Positions 16,272 to 25,172 of a DNA stretch of 64,000 nucleotides are shown in pieces. This stretch comes from Curtobacterium sp. MCSS17_015 (GTDB lineage: Bacteria; Actinomycetota; Actinomycetes; Actinomycetales; Microbacteriaceae). The stretch lies in contig NZ_CP126256.1 in assembly GCF_003234265.2 (NCBI RefSeq), forward strand, positions 682,001 through 746,000, given 5' to 3'. Below the pieces are notes generated by a model. That model was given only the letters and a program-made list of their open reading frames with translations. It was not told the origin of the DNA and ran no database searches. The position numbers were made by a program, and so were the translations under genes. Each line of letters opens with the position of its first letter. Positions within the stretch are counted from its first letter, which is position 1.

Positions 16272-17702
16272 ATGTCCGCATCCGTCACCCCGATCTCGAC
16301 CCGGGACCTCCCGCCCGTCGCCGAACAGCCCCGCCTGACCGTGATCGGCACCGGCTACCTCGGCGCCACCCACGCCGTCTCGATGGCCGTCCTCGGCTAC
16401 GAGGTCCTCGGCGTCGACGTCGACCCGTCGAAGGTCGAGGCCCTCGTCGCCGGCCGTGTCCCGTTCCACGAGCCCGGCCTGCCGGAGAAGCTGGTCGAGG
16501 CGCTGGCATCCGGACGGCTCCGGTTCTCGTCGTCGATGCAGGAGGCCGCCGAGTTCGGCGACGTGCACTTCGTCTGCGTCGGCACCCCGCAGCAGCGCGG
16601 GTCGAACGCCGCCGACCTCACCTTCGTGGACGGCGCGTTCCGTGAGCTGGCCAGCCACATCACCCGCCGCGCACTCGTCGTCGGGAAGTCGACGGTGCCG
16701 GTGGGCACCGCCGCCCGCCTCGCCGAGCTCGTCCGTGAGGTCGCCCCGGCCGGTGCCGATGTGGAAGTCGCCTGGAACCCCGAGTTCCTGCGCGAGGGCT
16801 ACGCCGTCCAGGACACGCTCCACCCCGACCGCCTGGTGTTCGGCGTGGAGTCGGCGTGGGCCGAGGCGCAGCTGCGCGCGGCCTTCCGGCCGGTCCTCGA
16901 CGAGGGCACACCCCTCGTCGTCGCGGACCTGCCGACCTCGGAGCTCGTCAAGGTCGCCGCCAACTCGTTCCTCGCCACGAAGATCTCCTTCATCAACGCG
17001 ATGGCGGAGATCTGCGAGGCGACCGGCGCCGACGTCAGCCTGCTCGCGAGCGCCCTGTCGCACGACACGCGCATCGGCGGGCGGTTCCTCAAGCCGGGCC
17101 TCGGCTTCGGTGGCGGGTGCCTGCCGAAGGACATCCGGGCCTTCTCGGCTCGCGCCGACGAGCTCGGTGTCGGCCAGGCCGTGCGCTTCCTCGACGAGGT
17201 CGACGCGATCAACCTCCGTCGACGGCAGCGCACCGTGGACCTGATCGCCGAGATGGCCGACGGGGAGCTGGCCGGCAAGAAGGTCGCCGCGCTCGGTGCC
17301 GCGTTCAAGCCGAACTCCGACGACATCCGCGACGCCCCGGCCCTCGACGTCGCCCGCATGCTCCGCGAGGCCGGCGCCATCGTCACGGTCTACGACCCGG
17401 AGGCCATGGCGAACGCCGCGCGCGTCCGTCCCGAACTCCGGTACGCACCGTCCATGACCGCGGCGGTCATCGACGCCGACGTCGTGGTGCTGCTCACGGA
17501 GTGGCAGCAGTTCCGGGACGTCGACCCGGAGGACCTCGGCGCCCTCGTGCACACCCGGCGGATCGTCGACGGCCGGCACGCGCTCGACGCGGACCGGTAC
17601 CGCGCGGCGGGCTGGGAGTACCGGGCCCTGGGCCGGCCGGTCGCGTCGCGCACGGTCGAGATCGCGGTCGACGAGCAGGACCGGCTCCAGCGCTCCGCGT
17701 GA
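16272..17702 (+). CDS. ugd: UDP-glucose 6-dehydrogenase
   Basis: A 476-residue nucleotide-sugar dehydrogenase that oxidises UDP-glucose to UDP-glucuronate with two NAD+. Seen: Rossmann motif VIGTGYLGATHAVSMA, STVPVGTA, NPEFLREGYAVQDTLHPDR, the lysine region ELVKVAANSFLATKISFINA, catalytic cysteine in GFGGGCLPKDIRAF, and KPNSDDIRDAPALDVARML. Length and motif order match the Ugd family. It follows the synthase/beta-helix genes on the same strand and would supply their uronic acid precursor. UDP-glucose rather than GDP-mannose specificity is inferred from overall motifs. Confidence 0.9.
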   Translation: MSASVTPISTRDLPPVAEQPRLTVIGTGYLGATHAVSMAVLGYEVLGVDVDPSKVEALVAGRVPFHEPGLPEKLVEALASGRLRFSSSMQEAAEFGDVHFVCVGTPQQRGSNAADLTFVDGAFRELASHITRRALVVGKSTVPVGTAARLAELVREVAPAGADVEVAWNPEFLREGYAVQDTLHPDRLVFGVESAWAEAQLRAAFRPVLDEGTPLVVADLPTSELVKVAANSFLATKISFINAMAEICEATGADVSLLASALSHDTRIGGRFLKPGLGFGGGCLPKDIRAFSARADELGVGQAVRFLDEVDAINLRRRQRTVDLIAEMADGELAGKKVAALGAAFKPNSDDIRDAPALDVARMLREAGAIVTVYDPEAMANAARVRPELRYAPSMTAAVIDADVVVLLTEWQQFRDVDPEDLGALVHTRRIVDGRHALDADRYRAAGWEYRALGRPVASRTVEIAVDEQDRLQRSA

Positions 17703-17710
17703 CCCTCGCG

Positions 17711-17758
17711 CTCCCCGGTCGCGCCGAGCGGACCGGGGAGCGGGAGGACTCCCGGTCC
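17711..17758 (+). terminator. terminator hairpin(s) after ugd
   Basis: Bases 17711-17720 pair perfectly with 17731-17740 (10 bp). An alternative stem pairs 17730-17737 with 17751-17758. The two are mutually exclusive. Position just after the ugd stop supports termination of the polysaccharide locus. Confidence 0.6.
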
Positions 17759-17850
17759 GCGCACGTCTGAGCACGCAGCGGCACGGCCGTGTTGCCCTGT
17801 GTGACGCCGTGTCGGGAATACCGAACGCCACTCTGCGATTCTCGTCCCCG

Positions 17851-18591
17851 ATGAGCATCACCGACCCCGACACGACGCACGACGCCCCCGCCTCCTGGGA
17901 CGCCTGGCGCGCAGCCCGCCGCGAGCGGGTCACCGGCGCGCAGGGCGACCTGGCGCTGATCCGCACCGAGTGGCTCCCGATCGGCCAGGAGCCCGACCTC
18001 GACGCGGCGCTCGCCGACCAGCCGGAGACGGTCACCGCGACCCGAGTGCGTCGGATCGACCTGGACACCGGTGCGCCGCAGCACGGCCACCGCCTGTGGG
18101 ACGCGGACTCCCCGGCGATCCGCTCGTACGTCGACACCCCGGTGTTCCCGTACGACCCGTCGTGGCGGATCACCGCGCACTTCACGCCCGCCGAGCCCGG
18201 CCGGACGATCCCGTACGAGCACCTCCGCGACGCCGCCGGTGCCACCCGCGACCTCGTCGTCCCCGGGGACATCACGGCGACGATCGGTGACCGCGAGTAC
18301 ACCCTCAGCGCCTTCGACGACGACGGCACCCTGCTGCTGGTGTTCGGCGACCCGACGAACCGCAGCACCGACGAGTCCGAGCGCACCTACGGCACGGGCC
18401 GCTTCCTGTTCGTCGAGCGCCCGGACGGGTCGTCGACGGGCGAGGAGTCGGACGTCGTCCTCGACTTCAACCAGGCGTTCGTGCCGCCGTGCGGGTTCAG
18501 CGACCAGTACAACTGCCCGCTCCCGCCGTTCCAGAACCGCGTGCACGTGCCCGTCCACGCCGGCGAGCGGTACGTCGCGCACCGCGACTGA
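17851..18591 (+). CDS. DUF1684 domain protein
   Basis: About 246 residues, cytoplasmic, of the DUF1684 family, whose function is not established. Recognisable stretches are SWDAWRAARRERVTGAQGDL near the start, TYGTGRFLFVE, and the C-terminal DFNQAFVPPCGFSDQYNCPLPP with two conserved cysteines. I prefer the ATG at 17851 (MSITDPDTT); a longer GTG start at 17809 is possible. It precedes the ABC importer by 110 bases on the same strand, but nothing links them functionally. Confidence 0.8.
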   Translation: MSITDPDTTHDAPASWDAWRAARRERVTGAQGDLALIRTEWLPIGQEPDLDAALADQPETVTATRVRRIDLDTGAPQHGHRLWDADSPAIRSYVDTPVFPYDPSWRITAHFTPAEPGRTIPYEHLRDAAGATRDLVVPGDITATIGDREYTLSAFDDDGTLLLVFGDPTNRSTDESERTYGTGRFLFVERPDGSSTGEESDVVLDFNQAFVPPCGFSDQYNCPLPPFQNRVHVPVHAGERYVAHRD

Positions 18592-18701
18592 CGCGCCACA
18601 CGACCGCCGGCCGCACGCGCGGACACGGCGCCACGCGGTCACCCGGCCGCACAGCCAGACCCTGCAAGCCCCCCCACCTCCCCCTAAGTACCAGGAGCCC
18701 C

Positions 18702-20201
18702 GTGAAGACCCGTATCGTCGCGCTCGCCGCGTCCGGCATCGCCCTCAGCCTCGCCCTCGCCGGCTGCTCGTCCTCCGGCGGCGGATCGTCTTCCGGGGCG
18801 GACGCCACCGTGGCGATCGGTTCGCTGTACGAGCCGACCAACCTGTCGAACGTCGACGGCGGCGGCCAGGGCGTCAACGAGGCGTTCCAGGACAACGTCT
18901 ACGAGGGGCTGTTCCGCCTCGGTGACGACGGCGAGGTGACGCCGCTGCTGGCGGAGTCGTACGACACGTCGTCCGACGGGCTCACCTACACGTTCACGCT
19001 CCGGAAGGGCGTCGAGTTCCACAGTGGCGCGGAGCTCACCAGCGCCGACGTGAAGAGCTCCATCGAGCGCGTCACCGCAGAGGACTCGCAGTCCTCCCGC
19101 AAGTCGAGCCTCGCCGTCGTGGAGTCGATCGAGACCCCCGACGACGAGACCGTCGTGGTGCACCTGTCCGAGCGGTCGATCTCGTTCGTCTACAACCTGT
19201 CGTACGTCTGGATCGTCCCCGCCGACGAGAAGGACCTCAAGACCGAGGAGGACGGCACCGGCCCGTACACCCTCGGCGCGTTCAAGCGCGGCTCCTCCCT
19301 CACCCTCGAGCCCTTCGACGGCTACTGGGGCGAGAAGCCCGCGAACGGCGGGGTCGAGTTCGACTACTTCACCAGCGCCTCGACGCTGTCGAACGCGCTC
19401 GCGAGCGGCCAGGTCGACGTCGTCACGAGCATCCAGTCGCCCGACGCCCTGTCCCGGTTCACCGCGGACAAGTCGAAGTACACGGTCAGCGAGGGCGACT
19501 CCACGACCAAGGAACTCCTGGCGTTCAACGACGCGGAGGGCCCCTTCACCGACGTGAAGCTCCGCCAGGCGATCTCGGCCGCGATCGACCGGAAGGCCCT
19601 GTTGCAGGCGATCTGGGGCGACTACGGCACCGTGAACGGCTCGATGGTCCCGCCGACCGACCCCTGGTACGAGGACCTGACGAGCGTCAACGCGTACGAC
19701 CCGGCGAAGGCGAAGCGACTCCTTGCCGAGTCCGGCCACGCCGACGGGTTCTCCTTCACGCTCGACACCCCGTCGTACGACCCGCACCCGGCTGTCGCGC
19801 AGTACCTGCAGAGCGCGCTGAAGAAGGTCGGCGTGACCGTCGACATCAACACGATCAGCGCCGACGAGTGGTACACGAAGGTGTACCAGCAGCACGACTT
19901 CGAGGCGACGCTGCAGGAGCACGTCAACGACCGCGACGTCGTCTTCTACGGCAACCCGGACTTCTACTTCGGGTACGACGATGCGCAGGTCCAGAAGGAC
20001 ATCACGGACGCCGAGCAGGCCACGTCCGAGGACCAGCAGACCGACCTGCTGAAGCAGGCGAACGAGCAGATCGTGCGGGACGCTGCGAGTGCCTGGCTGT
20101 ACCTGTACCCGCAGATCGTCGTGTCGGACAGGGACGTCACGGGATACTGGAAGAACGGGCTGAACTCGCAGTTCCCCGTCTCCGACATCACCGTCTCCTA
20201 G
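18702..20201 (+). CDS. ABC transporter substrate-binding lipoprotein, family 5 (peptide/nickel)
   Basis: A 499-residue extracellular binding lipoprotein. The GTG start follows AGGAG by five or six bases. A lipoprotein signal ends LALAGC, so Cys20 would be lipidated. The mature part has family-5 features: DNVYEGLFRLGDDGEVTPLLAESY, YTFTLRKGVEFHSGAELTSADV (given as two shorter motifs DNVYEGLF and TFTLRKGVEF), and LRQAISAAIDRKAL. It feeds the four genes that follow. Ligand unknown: oligopeptides are usual, but nickel or sugar dimers are also carried by this family. Confidence 0.88.
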   Translation: MKTRIVALAASGIALSLALAGCSSSGGGSSSGADATVAIGSLYEPTNLSNVDGGGQGVNEAFQDNVYEGLFRLGDDGEVTPLLAESYDTSSDGLTYTFTLRKGVEFHSGAELTSADVKSSIERVTAEDSQSSRKSSLAVVESIETPDDETVVVHLSERSISFVYNLSYVWIVPADEKDLKTEEDGTGPYTLGAFKRGSSLTLEPFDGYWGEKPANGGVEFDYFTSASTLSNALASGQVDVVTSIQSPDALSRFTADKSKYTVSEGDSTTKELLAFNDAEGPFTDVKLRQAISAAIDRKALLQAIWGDYGTVNGSMVPPTDPWYEDLTSVNAYDPAKAKRLLAESGHADGFSFTLDTPSYDPHPAVAQYLQSALKKVGVTVDINTISADEWYTKVYQQHDFEATLQEHVNDRDVVFYGNPDFYFGYDDAQVQKDITDAEQATSEDQQTDLLKQANEQIVRDAASAWLYLYPQIVVSDRDVTGYWKNGLNSQFPVSDITVS

Positions 20202-20231
20202 CACCCGACCGGACAGGATCCGCACTCCCGT

Positions 20232-21194
20232 ATGACCGCGTACGTCCTCCGTCGCCTCGGCATCCTCGTGCTCTCGCTCGTGGTCGCCCTGGTGGTGGTG
20301 TTCGCGCTCCTGCGGATCCTGCCCGGCGACCCGGCCAACGCGCTCCTCGCGGCGAACGCGACGCCCGACCAGATCGCCGCCGCCCGGCGGGCGGTCGGCT
20401 CCGACCTCCCGCTGGCGCAGCAGTTCGTGCAGTGGATCGGTCAGATGCTGCACTTCGACCTCGGCACGTCGTTCACGAGCGGACTGCCGGTGCTGCCCGA
20501 CCTCGCGCAGCGTCTGGTCGTCACCGTGCCGCTCACCCTCATCGCGTTCGGCATCGCCGTCGTCGTGGCCTGCGTCGTCGGCTTCGTGGCAGCGGCCCGC
20601 GCCGACCGCTGGTACGGCGTGCTGCTGTCCGGCGTCACGCAGCTCGGCATCGCGGTCCCGGTGTTCTGGATCGGCATCCTGCTCGTGCAGGTGGTGTCGC
20701 TGCAGTGGGGTCTGCTGCCGTCGAGCGGCTTCCCCCGCGACGACTGGACGTACCCGGGCGACGCGCTCGAGTCGCTCGCCCTGCCGATCATCACCGTGGC
20801 GGTCGTGATGACGGCGTCGATCGCCCGGTACGTGCGGAGCGCGGTCCTCGACGTCCTCGGCGCCGACCACATCCGCACGGCCAGGGCGCTCGGTGCGTCC
20901 ACCGCGTCCGCGTTCCTCCGGCACGGCGTCCGGTCCGCGGTCGTCCCGGTGATCGCGGTGCTCGGCATCGAGCTCGCGTCGACGTTCCTCGGCGCGGTCG
21001 TCGTCGAGAGCGTCTTCGCCCTGCCCGGCCTGGGCAGCATGCTCATCACCGGCATCGAGCAGCACGACTACCCGAGCATCCAGGGCGTCCTGCTCGTCTC
21101 CACCGTCGCGGTGCTCGTCATCGGCTTCGTCGCCGACGTCGTGCAGCGCATCGTCGACCCGCGCCTGCGCACGAGCGTCTCGGGGAACCGATGA
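20232..21194 (+). CDS. ABC transporter permease, DppB/OppB type
   Basis: A 320-residue inner-membrane permease with six predicted helices. It starts YVLRRLGILVLSLVVALVVV, as is typical of DppB, carries LRILPGDPANALLAANATP in the first loop, and has the ATPase-contact EAA-like segment around DHIRTARALGASTASAFLRH. The C-terminus overlaps the next permease gene by four bases. Forms the channel with the following gene. Confidence 0.9.
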   Translation: MTAYVLRRLGILVLSLVVALVVVFALLRILPGDPANALLAANATPDQIAAARRAVGSDLPLAQQFVQWIGQMLHFDLGTSFTSGLPVLPDLAQRLVVTVPLTLIAFGIAVVVACVVGFVAAARADRWYGVLLSGVTQLGIAVPVFWIGILLVQVVSLQWGLLPSSGFPRDDWTYPGDALESLALPIITVAVVMTASIARYVRSAVLDVLGADHIRTARALGASTASAFLRHGVRSAVVPVIAVLGIELASTFLGAVVVESVFALPGLGSMLITGIEQHDYPSIQGVLLVSTVAVLVIGFVADVVQRIVDPRLRTSVSGNR

Positions 21195-22126
21195 GCGCCC
21201 GCCGGTCGGTGTCCCTGACCACGGGCATCGTGCTCGTCGGTGTGGTCGTCGTCGCCGCGGTCGTCTCCCTCGTCTGGCTGCCGTACTCGCTCTACGACAC
21301 CTCGGGCGGCCGGCTCACCCCGCCGGGTGCCGCGCACTGGCTCGGCACCGACACGCTCGGCCGCGACCTCGCCACGCAGCTGCTCATCGGCGCCCGCATC
21401 GCGCTCGCGACCGGCCTCGGCGCCGTCCTGGTCGGTGGCGTCCTCGGCACGGTGATCGGCTTGGCGGCGGCGTTCGCCCGACCGTGGCTCGACGACACGC
21501 TGTCCGCCGTGCTCGACATCGTCATCGCGTTCCCGACGCTGCTCGTCGCGATGCTCCTCGTCGCCGCCCGCGGTGCGTCGCTCGGCACGGCGATCGTCGC
21601 GATCGGACTCGTCATGGCCGCGGTCGTCGCCCGGCTCGTCCGGATCCTGGCCCGGCGGGTGCTCCGCCAGGACTACGTCACGGCGGCGCGGACCTCCGGG
21701 ACGGCCTGGCCGCGGATCATCACCCAGCACGTGCTCCCGAACATCTGGCCGACCCTGGCGGTGAACCTCGCGCTGCAGTTCGGCCTCGCCGTCCTCGCCG
21801 AGGCGAGCCTGTCGTACCTGGGGCTCGGTGCACCGCCGCCGAACGCGTCCTGGGGGCGGATGCTCCAGGACGCCCAGCAGACCGCGTTCGAGGCGCCCGC
21901 CGGTGTCCTCGCGCCGGGCCTCGCGCTCGTCGTGCTGGTCATCGGCGCGAACCTGCTGGCGGACGGGCTCCGCGACGTCGCGGACCCGACCCGTCGTGGA
22001 CGGCGAGCGGGGCGCGGTGCCGCCCCGGGCCTCCCGGCCGGTGCACCGGTCGCCGGTGACGGCGTCGGCACCGCGATCGGCCCGGACGCGTCCGCCACCG
22101 ACGAGCCGGACGGGAGGCCCGCATGA
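21191..22126 (+). CDS. ABC transporter permease, DppC/OppC type
   Basis: A 311-residue permease starting at the ATG that overlaps the dppB-like stop. It has an N-terminal helix, then HWLGTDTLGRDLATQLLIGA, the DppC signature, and the EAA loop QDYVTAARTSGTAWPRIITQ. The sequence AEASLSYLGLGAPPPNASWG is also diagnostic. The cytoplasmic tail after about residue 275 is alanine- and glycine-rich. It overlaps the downstream ATPase gene by four bases. Confidence 0.9.
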   Translation: MSARRSVSLTTGIVLVGVVVVAAVVSLVWLPYSLYDTSGGRLTPPGAAHWLGTDTLGRDLATQLLIGARIALATGLGAVLVGGVLGTVIGLAAAFARPWLDDTLSAVLDIVIAFPTLLVAMLLVAARGASLGTAIVAIGLVMAAVVARLVRILARRVLRQDYVTAARTSGTAWPRIITQHVLPNIWPTLAVNLALQFGLAVLAEASLSYLGLGAPPPNASWGRMLQDAQQTAFEAPAGVLAPGLALVVLVIGANLLADGLRDVADPTRRGRRAGRGAAPGLPAGAPVAGDGVGTAIGPDASATDEPDGRPA

Positions 22127-22935
22127 CGTCCGCCATCGAGGTCACCGACCTCCGCATCACCTCCGCCGACGGCACCCCGCTCGTCGACGGTGTCTCGTTC
22201 TCCGTCGACGTCGGTGACCGCCTCGGCATCGTCGGCGAGTCCGGCAGTGGCAAGTCGCTCACCGCGCTCGCGGTCATGGGGCTGCTGCCGACGGGGCTGA
22301 CCGCCAGCGGCTCGGTCCGGGTCGGTGGCGTCGAGGTGCTCGACGCGCGCGAGCGGAGCCTGCGTGAGGTCCGTGGCGCAGTCGTCGCTCCCGTCTTCCA
22401 GGAGCCGATGACCGCGCTCGACCCCCTCATGCGTGCCGGCGACCAGATCGCCGAGCCGCTCCGGCGGCACCGTGGACTCCGTGGGGAGGCCCTTCGTGCC
22501 GCGGTGCGCGAGGCGATCGCCGACGTCGCCCTCGCCGACCCGGACCGCGTCGCCGGGTCGTTCCCGTGGGAGCTGTCCGGCGGGCAGCGGCAGCGTGTCG
22601 CGATCGCGATGGCGCTCGCGTGCCGGCCACGGGTCCTCATCGCGGACGAGCCGACCACGGCGCTCGACGTCACGGTGCAGGCGCAGGTGCTCGACCTCCT
22701 CGACCGGGCCGTGACCGAGCGGGGGATGGGCCTGCTGTTCATCAGCCACGACCTGCCCGTGGTCGCTCGGACGGTGGACCGCGTGCTCGTGCTCGAACAC
22801 GGTCGTGCCGTCGAGCAGGGACCCGTCCGCGACGTCATCGCCGCGCCGACCCACCCGTACACGCAGCGGCTCGTCGGCAGCGCCCGGGCACTGCAGGACG
22901 CCCTCGACGCCGGCCGACGCGGAGGTGCGCGATGA
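22123..22935 (+). CDS. ABC transporter ATP-binding protein, DppD type
   Basis: A 270-residue ATPase of the peptide importer. Walker A GESGSGKS, Q-loop at PVFQEPMTALDPLMRAG, signature LSGGQRQRVAIAMALA, Walker B VLIADEPTTALDV, and H-loop FISHDLPVVA. The C-terminal HPYTQRLVGSAR is typical of Dpp/Opp ATPases, although the cysteine-rich iron-sulfur motif of some DppD proteins is absent. It overlaps both neighbours by four bases. Confidence 0.9.
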   Translation: MTSAIEVTDLRITSADGTPLVDGVSFSVDVGDRLGIVGESGSGKSLTALAVMGLLPTGLTASGSVRVGGVEVLDARERSLREVRGAVVAPVFQEPMTALDPLMRAGDQIAEPLRRHRGLRGEALRAAVREAIADVALADPDRVAGSFPWELSGGQRQRVAIAMALACRPRVLIADEPTTALDVTVQAQVLDLLDRAVTERGMGLLFISHDLPVVARTVDRVLVLEHGRAVEQGPVRDVIAAPTHPYTQRLVGSARALQDALDAGRRGGAR

Positions 22936-23735
22936 CCGCCATGCTCGAGCTGTCGGACGTCACGTTCCGGTACCCCGGCCGTGGTGCCCGCCGCACCGGT
23001 GGCACCGGCCGTAGCGGCGGCGCGGGGCTGGCGCTCGACGGTGTCTCCTTCGCCGTGCAGCCGGGTCAGCACCTCGGCATCGTGGGGGAGTCCGGCGCGG
23101 GCAAGACCACCGTGCTCCGGATGCTCCTCGGGCTCGCGGCGCCGGACAGCGGCACGGTGTCGTTCGACGGAGCGCCCCTCGACCTCGGTGACCGCGCCGC
23201 GCTCCGCCGGTTCCGGACCGCCGTGCAGCCCGTGTTCCAGGATCCGTACTCGTCCCTCGACCCCCGACAGCGCGTCGACCGCATCGTGGGGGAGCCGCTG
23301 CGCTCCCTCCAGGTGGCGTCGGGGTCGGAGGCGTCCGACCGGGTCGCCGCCGCGTTGCAGGACGTCGGGCTCGGTGCCGATGCCGGTCGGCGGTACCCGC
23401 ACGAGTTCTCGGGCGGACAGCGGCAGCGCATCGCCATCGCCCGCGCGGTCGTGTCCGGCCCACGGGTGCTGGTGGCCGACGAGCCGGTGAGCGCACTCGA
23501 CCTGACGACCCGGGTCACCGTCCTCGAGTTGTTCGAGCGGCTCGCCGAGGAGCACGGGATGACGATCGTGCTCGTGTCGCACGACCTCGCGGTGGTCGCC
23601 CGACTCTGCACGGCGACCGTGGTCCTCCGCGGAGGTCGGGTCGAGGAGCAGGGCGACACCGGTGCGGTCCTGGCGTCGCCGCGGTCGGACTACACCCGGG
23701 CGCTGCTCGACGCGGTGCCGCGGCTGCCGCGTTGA
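22932..23735 (+). CDS. ABC transporter ATP-binding protein, DppF type
   Basis: A 267-residue second ATPase of the importer, starting at the ATG that overlaps the DppD-like stop. Walker A GESGAGKTT, FQDPYSSLDPRQRVDRIVGE (the DppF Q-loop), signature FSGGQRQRIAIARA, Walker B VLVADEPVSALDL and H-loop VSHDLAVVARLC. An inserted glycine/arginine-rich stretch follows residue 15 (GRGARRTGG). Last gene of the five-gene importer operon. Confidence 0.9.
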   Translation: MTAMLELSDVTFRYPGRGARRTGGTGRSGGAGLALDGVSFAVQPGQHLGIVGESGAGKTTVLRMLLGLAAPDSGTVSFDGAPLDLGDRAALRRFRTAVQPVFQDPYSSLDPRQRVDRIVGEPLRSLQVASGSEASDRVAAALQDVGLGADAGRRYPHEFSGGQRQRIAIARAVVSGPRVLVADEPVSALDLTTRVTVLELFERLAEEHGMTIVLVSHDLAVVARLCTATVVLRGGRVEEQGDTGAVLASPRSDYTRALLDAVPRLPR

Positions 23736-23898
23736 GGCGGTGTGCCCGGGCGTCCATGAGCACCGCCGACGTGTAGGGCGGCGGTCGAACGACCTCCCTG
23801 CTCCACGCTGTTGACGGAGGGCGGGTGCGGCGCGCGGTGGGGCGACGACCCGATCGGACATCGCGGTGTGCTGCGGCGGTTGCTGTGAGGCTCTCCGC

Positions 23899-24273
23899 CT
23901 AGCCGGCGGTCGGCTTGCTGAACAGGTTGACGACGTTGCCGTCGGGATCACGGACCAGTGCGGAGCGGTTGCCCCAGGGCATCGTGGTCGGTTTGAGGAT
24001 GACGTCCTCGCTCTCGGGCTTGAGCTTGGCGAAGTCGCCGTCGACGTCAGCGACTTCGAACTCGATGAACACGGATCGGTTCGTGGCAGGGGTGAGAGCG
24101 CCACCGAGCATCGCGACGGTCGCGGTGCTGGCGATCGCGAGGTTCGCGCCAGGGCCGCTGAACTGCGCGAAGACCGGGGCGGGGCGCTCGGCCTGCCGGC
24201 CGGTGACCTGCTCGTAGAACGCGATGAGACCTTCGAGGTCGTCGGTGACGATGCGGATGGATGCGAACGACAT
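23899..24273 (-). CDS. VOC family protein (glyoxalase/bleomycin-resistance fold)
   Basis: A 124-residue VOC protein with the paired beta-alpha-beta-beta-beta modules. N-terminal SIRIVTDDLEGLIAFYEQVTG, middle FIEFEVADVDGDFAKLK and C-terminal NRSALVRDPDGNVVNLFSKP are standard. RBS AAGGAG precedes the ATG. It sits 98 bases downstream of the WYL regulator on the same strand and could be its target. Substrate unknown; members may be dioxygenases, isomerases or binding proteins. Confidence 0.88.
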   Translation of the reverse strand: MSFASIRIVTDDLEGLIAFYEQVTGRQAERPAPVFAQFSGPGANLAIASTATVAMLGGALTPATNRSVFIEFEVADVDGDFAKLKPESEDVILKPTTMPWGNRSALVRDPDGNVVNLFSKPTAG

Positions 24274-24371
24274 GGGGCTCCTTCAGTGGCGCTGGTGAGG
24301 TGGAAGCACCAGCGTCGCTGGTCGTCGCGACACCGTCCTGTCGGTGTTTCGTGGAAGACGTCGGATGGCGA

Positions 24372-25067
24372 TCAGTCGTCGACGACGGACCTGAGTCGTC
24401 CGTACTGGATCGCGAGGTCCTCGGCGCGGAGTGTGCGCATCGGAGGCCGTTCATCGGTGACCCTGACCGAGAGCATCCGATCTCCACGGAACGCCCGCAC
24501 ACCCTGTCGGAGCCGGCACCAGGCGACCAGGTACCACTGCCCTCCCTTCTCGATCGACCCCAACGGCTCGACGTCCCGACAGGACTCCGCACCGCCGGCG
24601 TCCTGGTAGCGCAGCTGCACGACACGGTCCGCTCGCAGGGCCTCTGCGAACTCGACCGGCGCGGCCGTGTCCTCTTCACGCTCCAGGAAGTGCACCCGGG
24701 ATGCGAAGGCCCTGGCACGTGTCGCGTCCCGGTCCGGCATGACCGCGAGCATCTTCCGGGCGGCAGTCCGAGCAGAGTGCCGGAAGGGGCTGTGGCGGAG
24801 CGAGCCGAGCCCGATCAGCACCGCAAGCGCCTCATCCAGCGTGAACCCTGCCGGGCCGAGCGTCGCTGACGCGTCGATGACGTACCCACCCGTTCGGCCG
24901 GGCTCCGCCCAGATCGGCAGACCCGACTGCTGCAACGCGGCGAGATCGCGCTCGATGGTCCGCACGGACACCTCGAAGCGTTCTGCGAGACGACGCGCGC
25001 TTCGCGGACGCGGCGACACAGCTCGCAGTTCCTCCACGAGACCGTAGAGACGATCGGTCCGGTTCAC
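24372..25067 (-). CDS. WYL-domain transcriptional regulator (YafY type)
   Basis: About 231 residues. An N-terminal helix-turn-helix (SARRLAERFEVSVRTIERDL) is followed by a wing with GRTGGYVID and a C-terminal WYL-type domain (PLGSIEKGGQWYLVAWCRLR and GVRAFRGDRMLSVRVT). I prefer the GTG at 25067 to the GTG at 25085, because GATGAT lies six bases upstream in the leaderless spacing used elsewhere here. WYL proteins sense small ligands or nucleic acid. Likely regulates itself and the downstream VOC gene. Confidence 0.85.
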   Translation of the reverse strand: MNRTDRLYGLVEELRAVSPRPRSARRLAERFEVSVRTIERDLAALQQSGLPIWAEPGRTGGYVIDASATLGPAGFTLDEALAVLIGLGSLRHSPFRHSARTAARKMLAVMPDRDATRARAFASRVHFLEREEDTAAPVEFAEALRADRVVQLRYQDAGGAESCRDVEPLGSIEKGGQWYLVAWCRLRQGVRAFRGDRMLSVRVTDERPPMRTLRAEDLAIQYGRLRSVVDD

Positions 25068-25172
25068 CGACCCATCATCCGACACGACGCCTCCCCGGCG
25101 CCGGAAGCCACTCCACCTGCTTCCACCGCGTCCGATCCATGCCTGCTCCGACGCGTGCTCGCGTCGCCGCGC

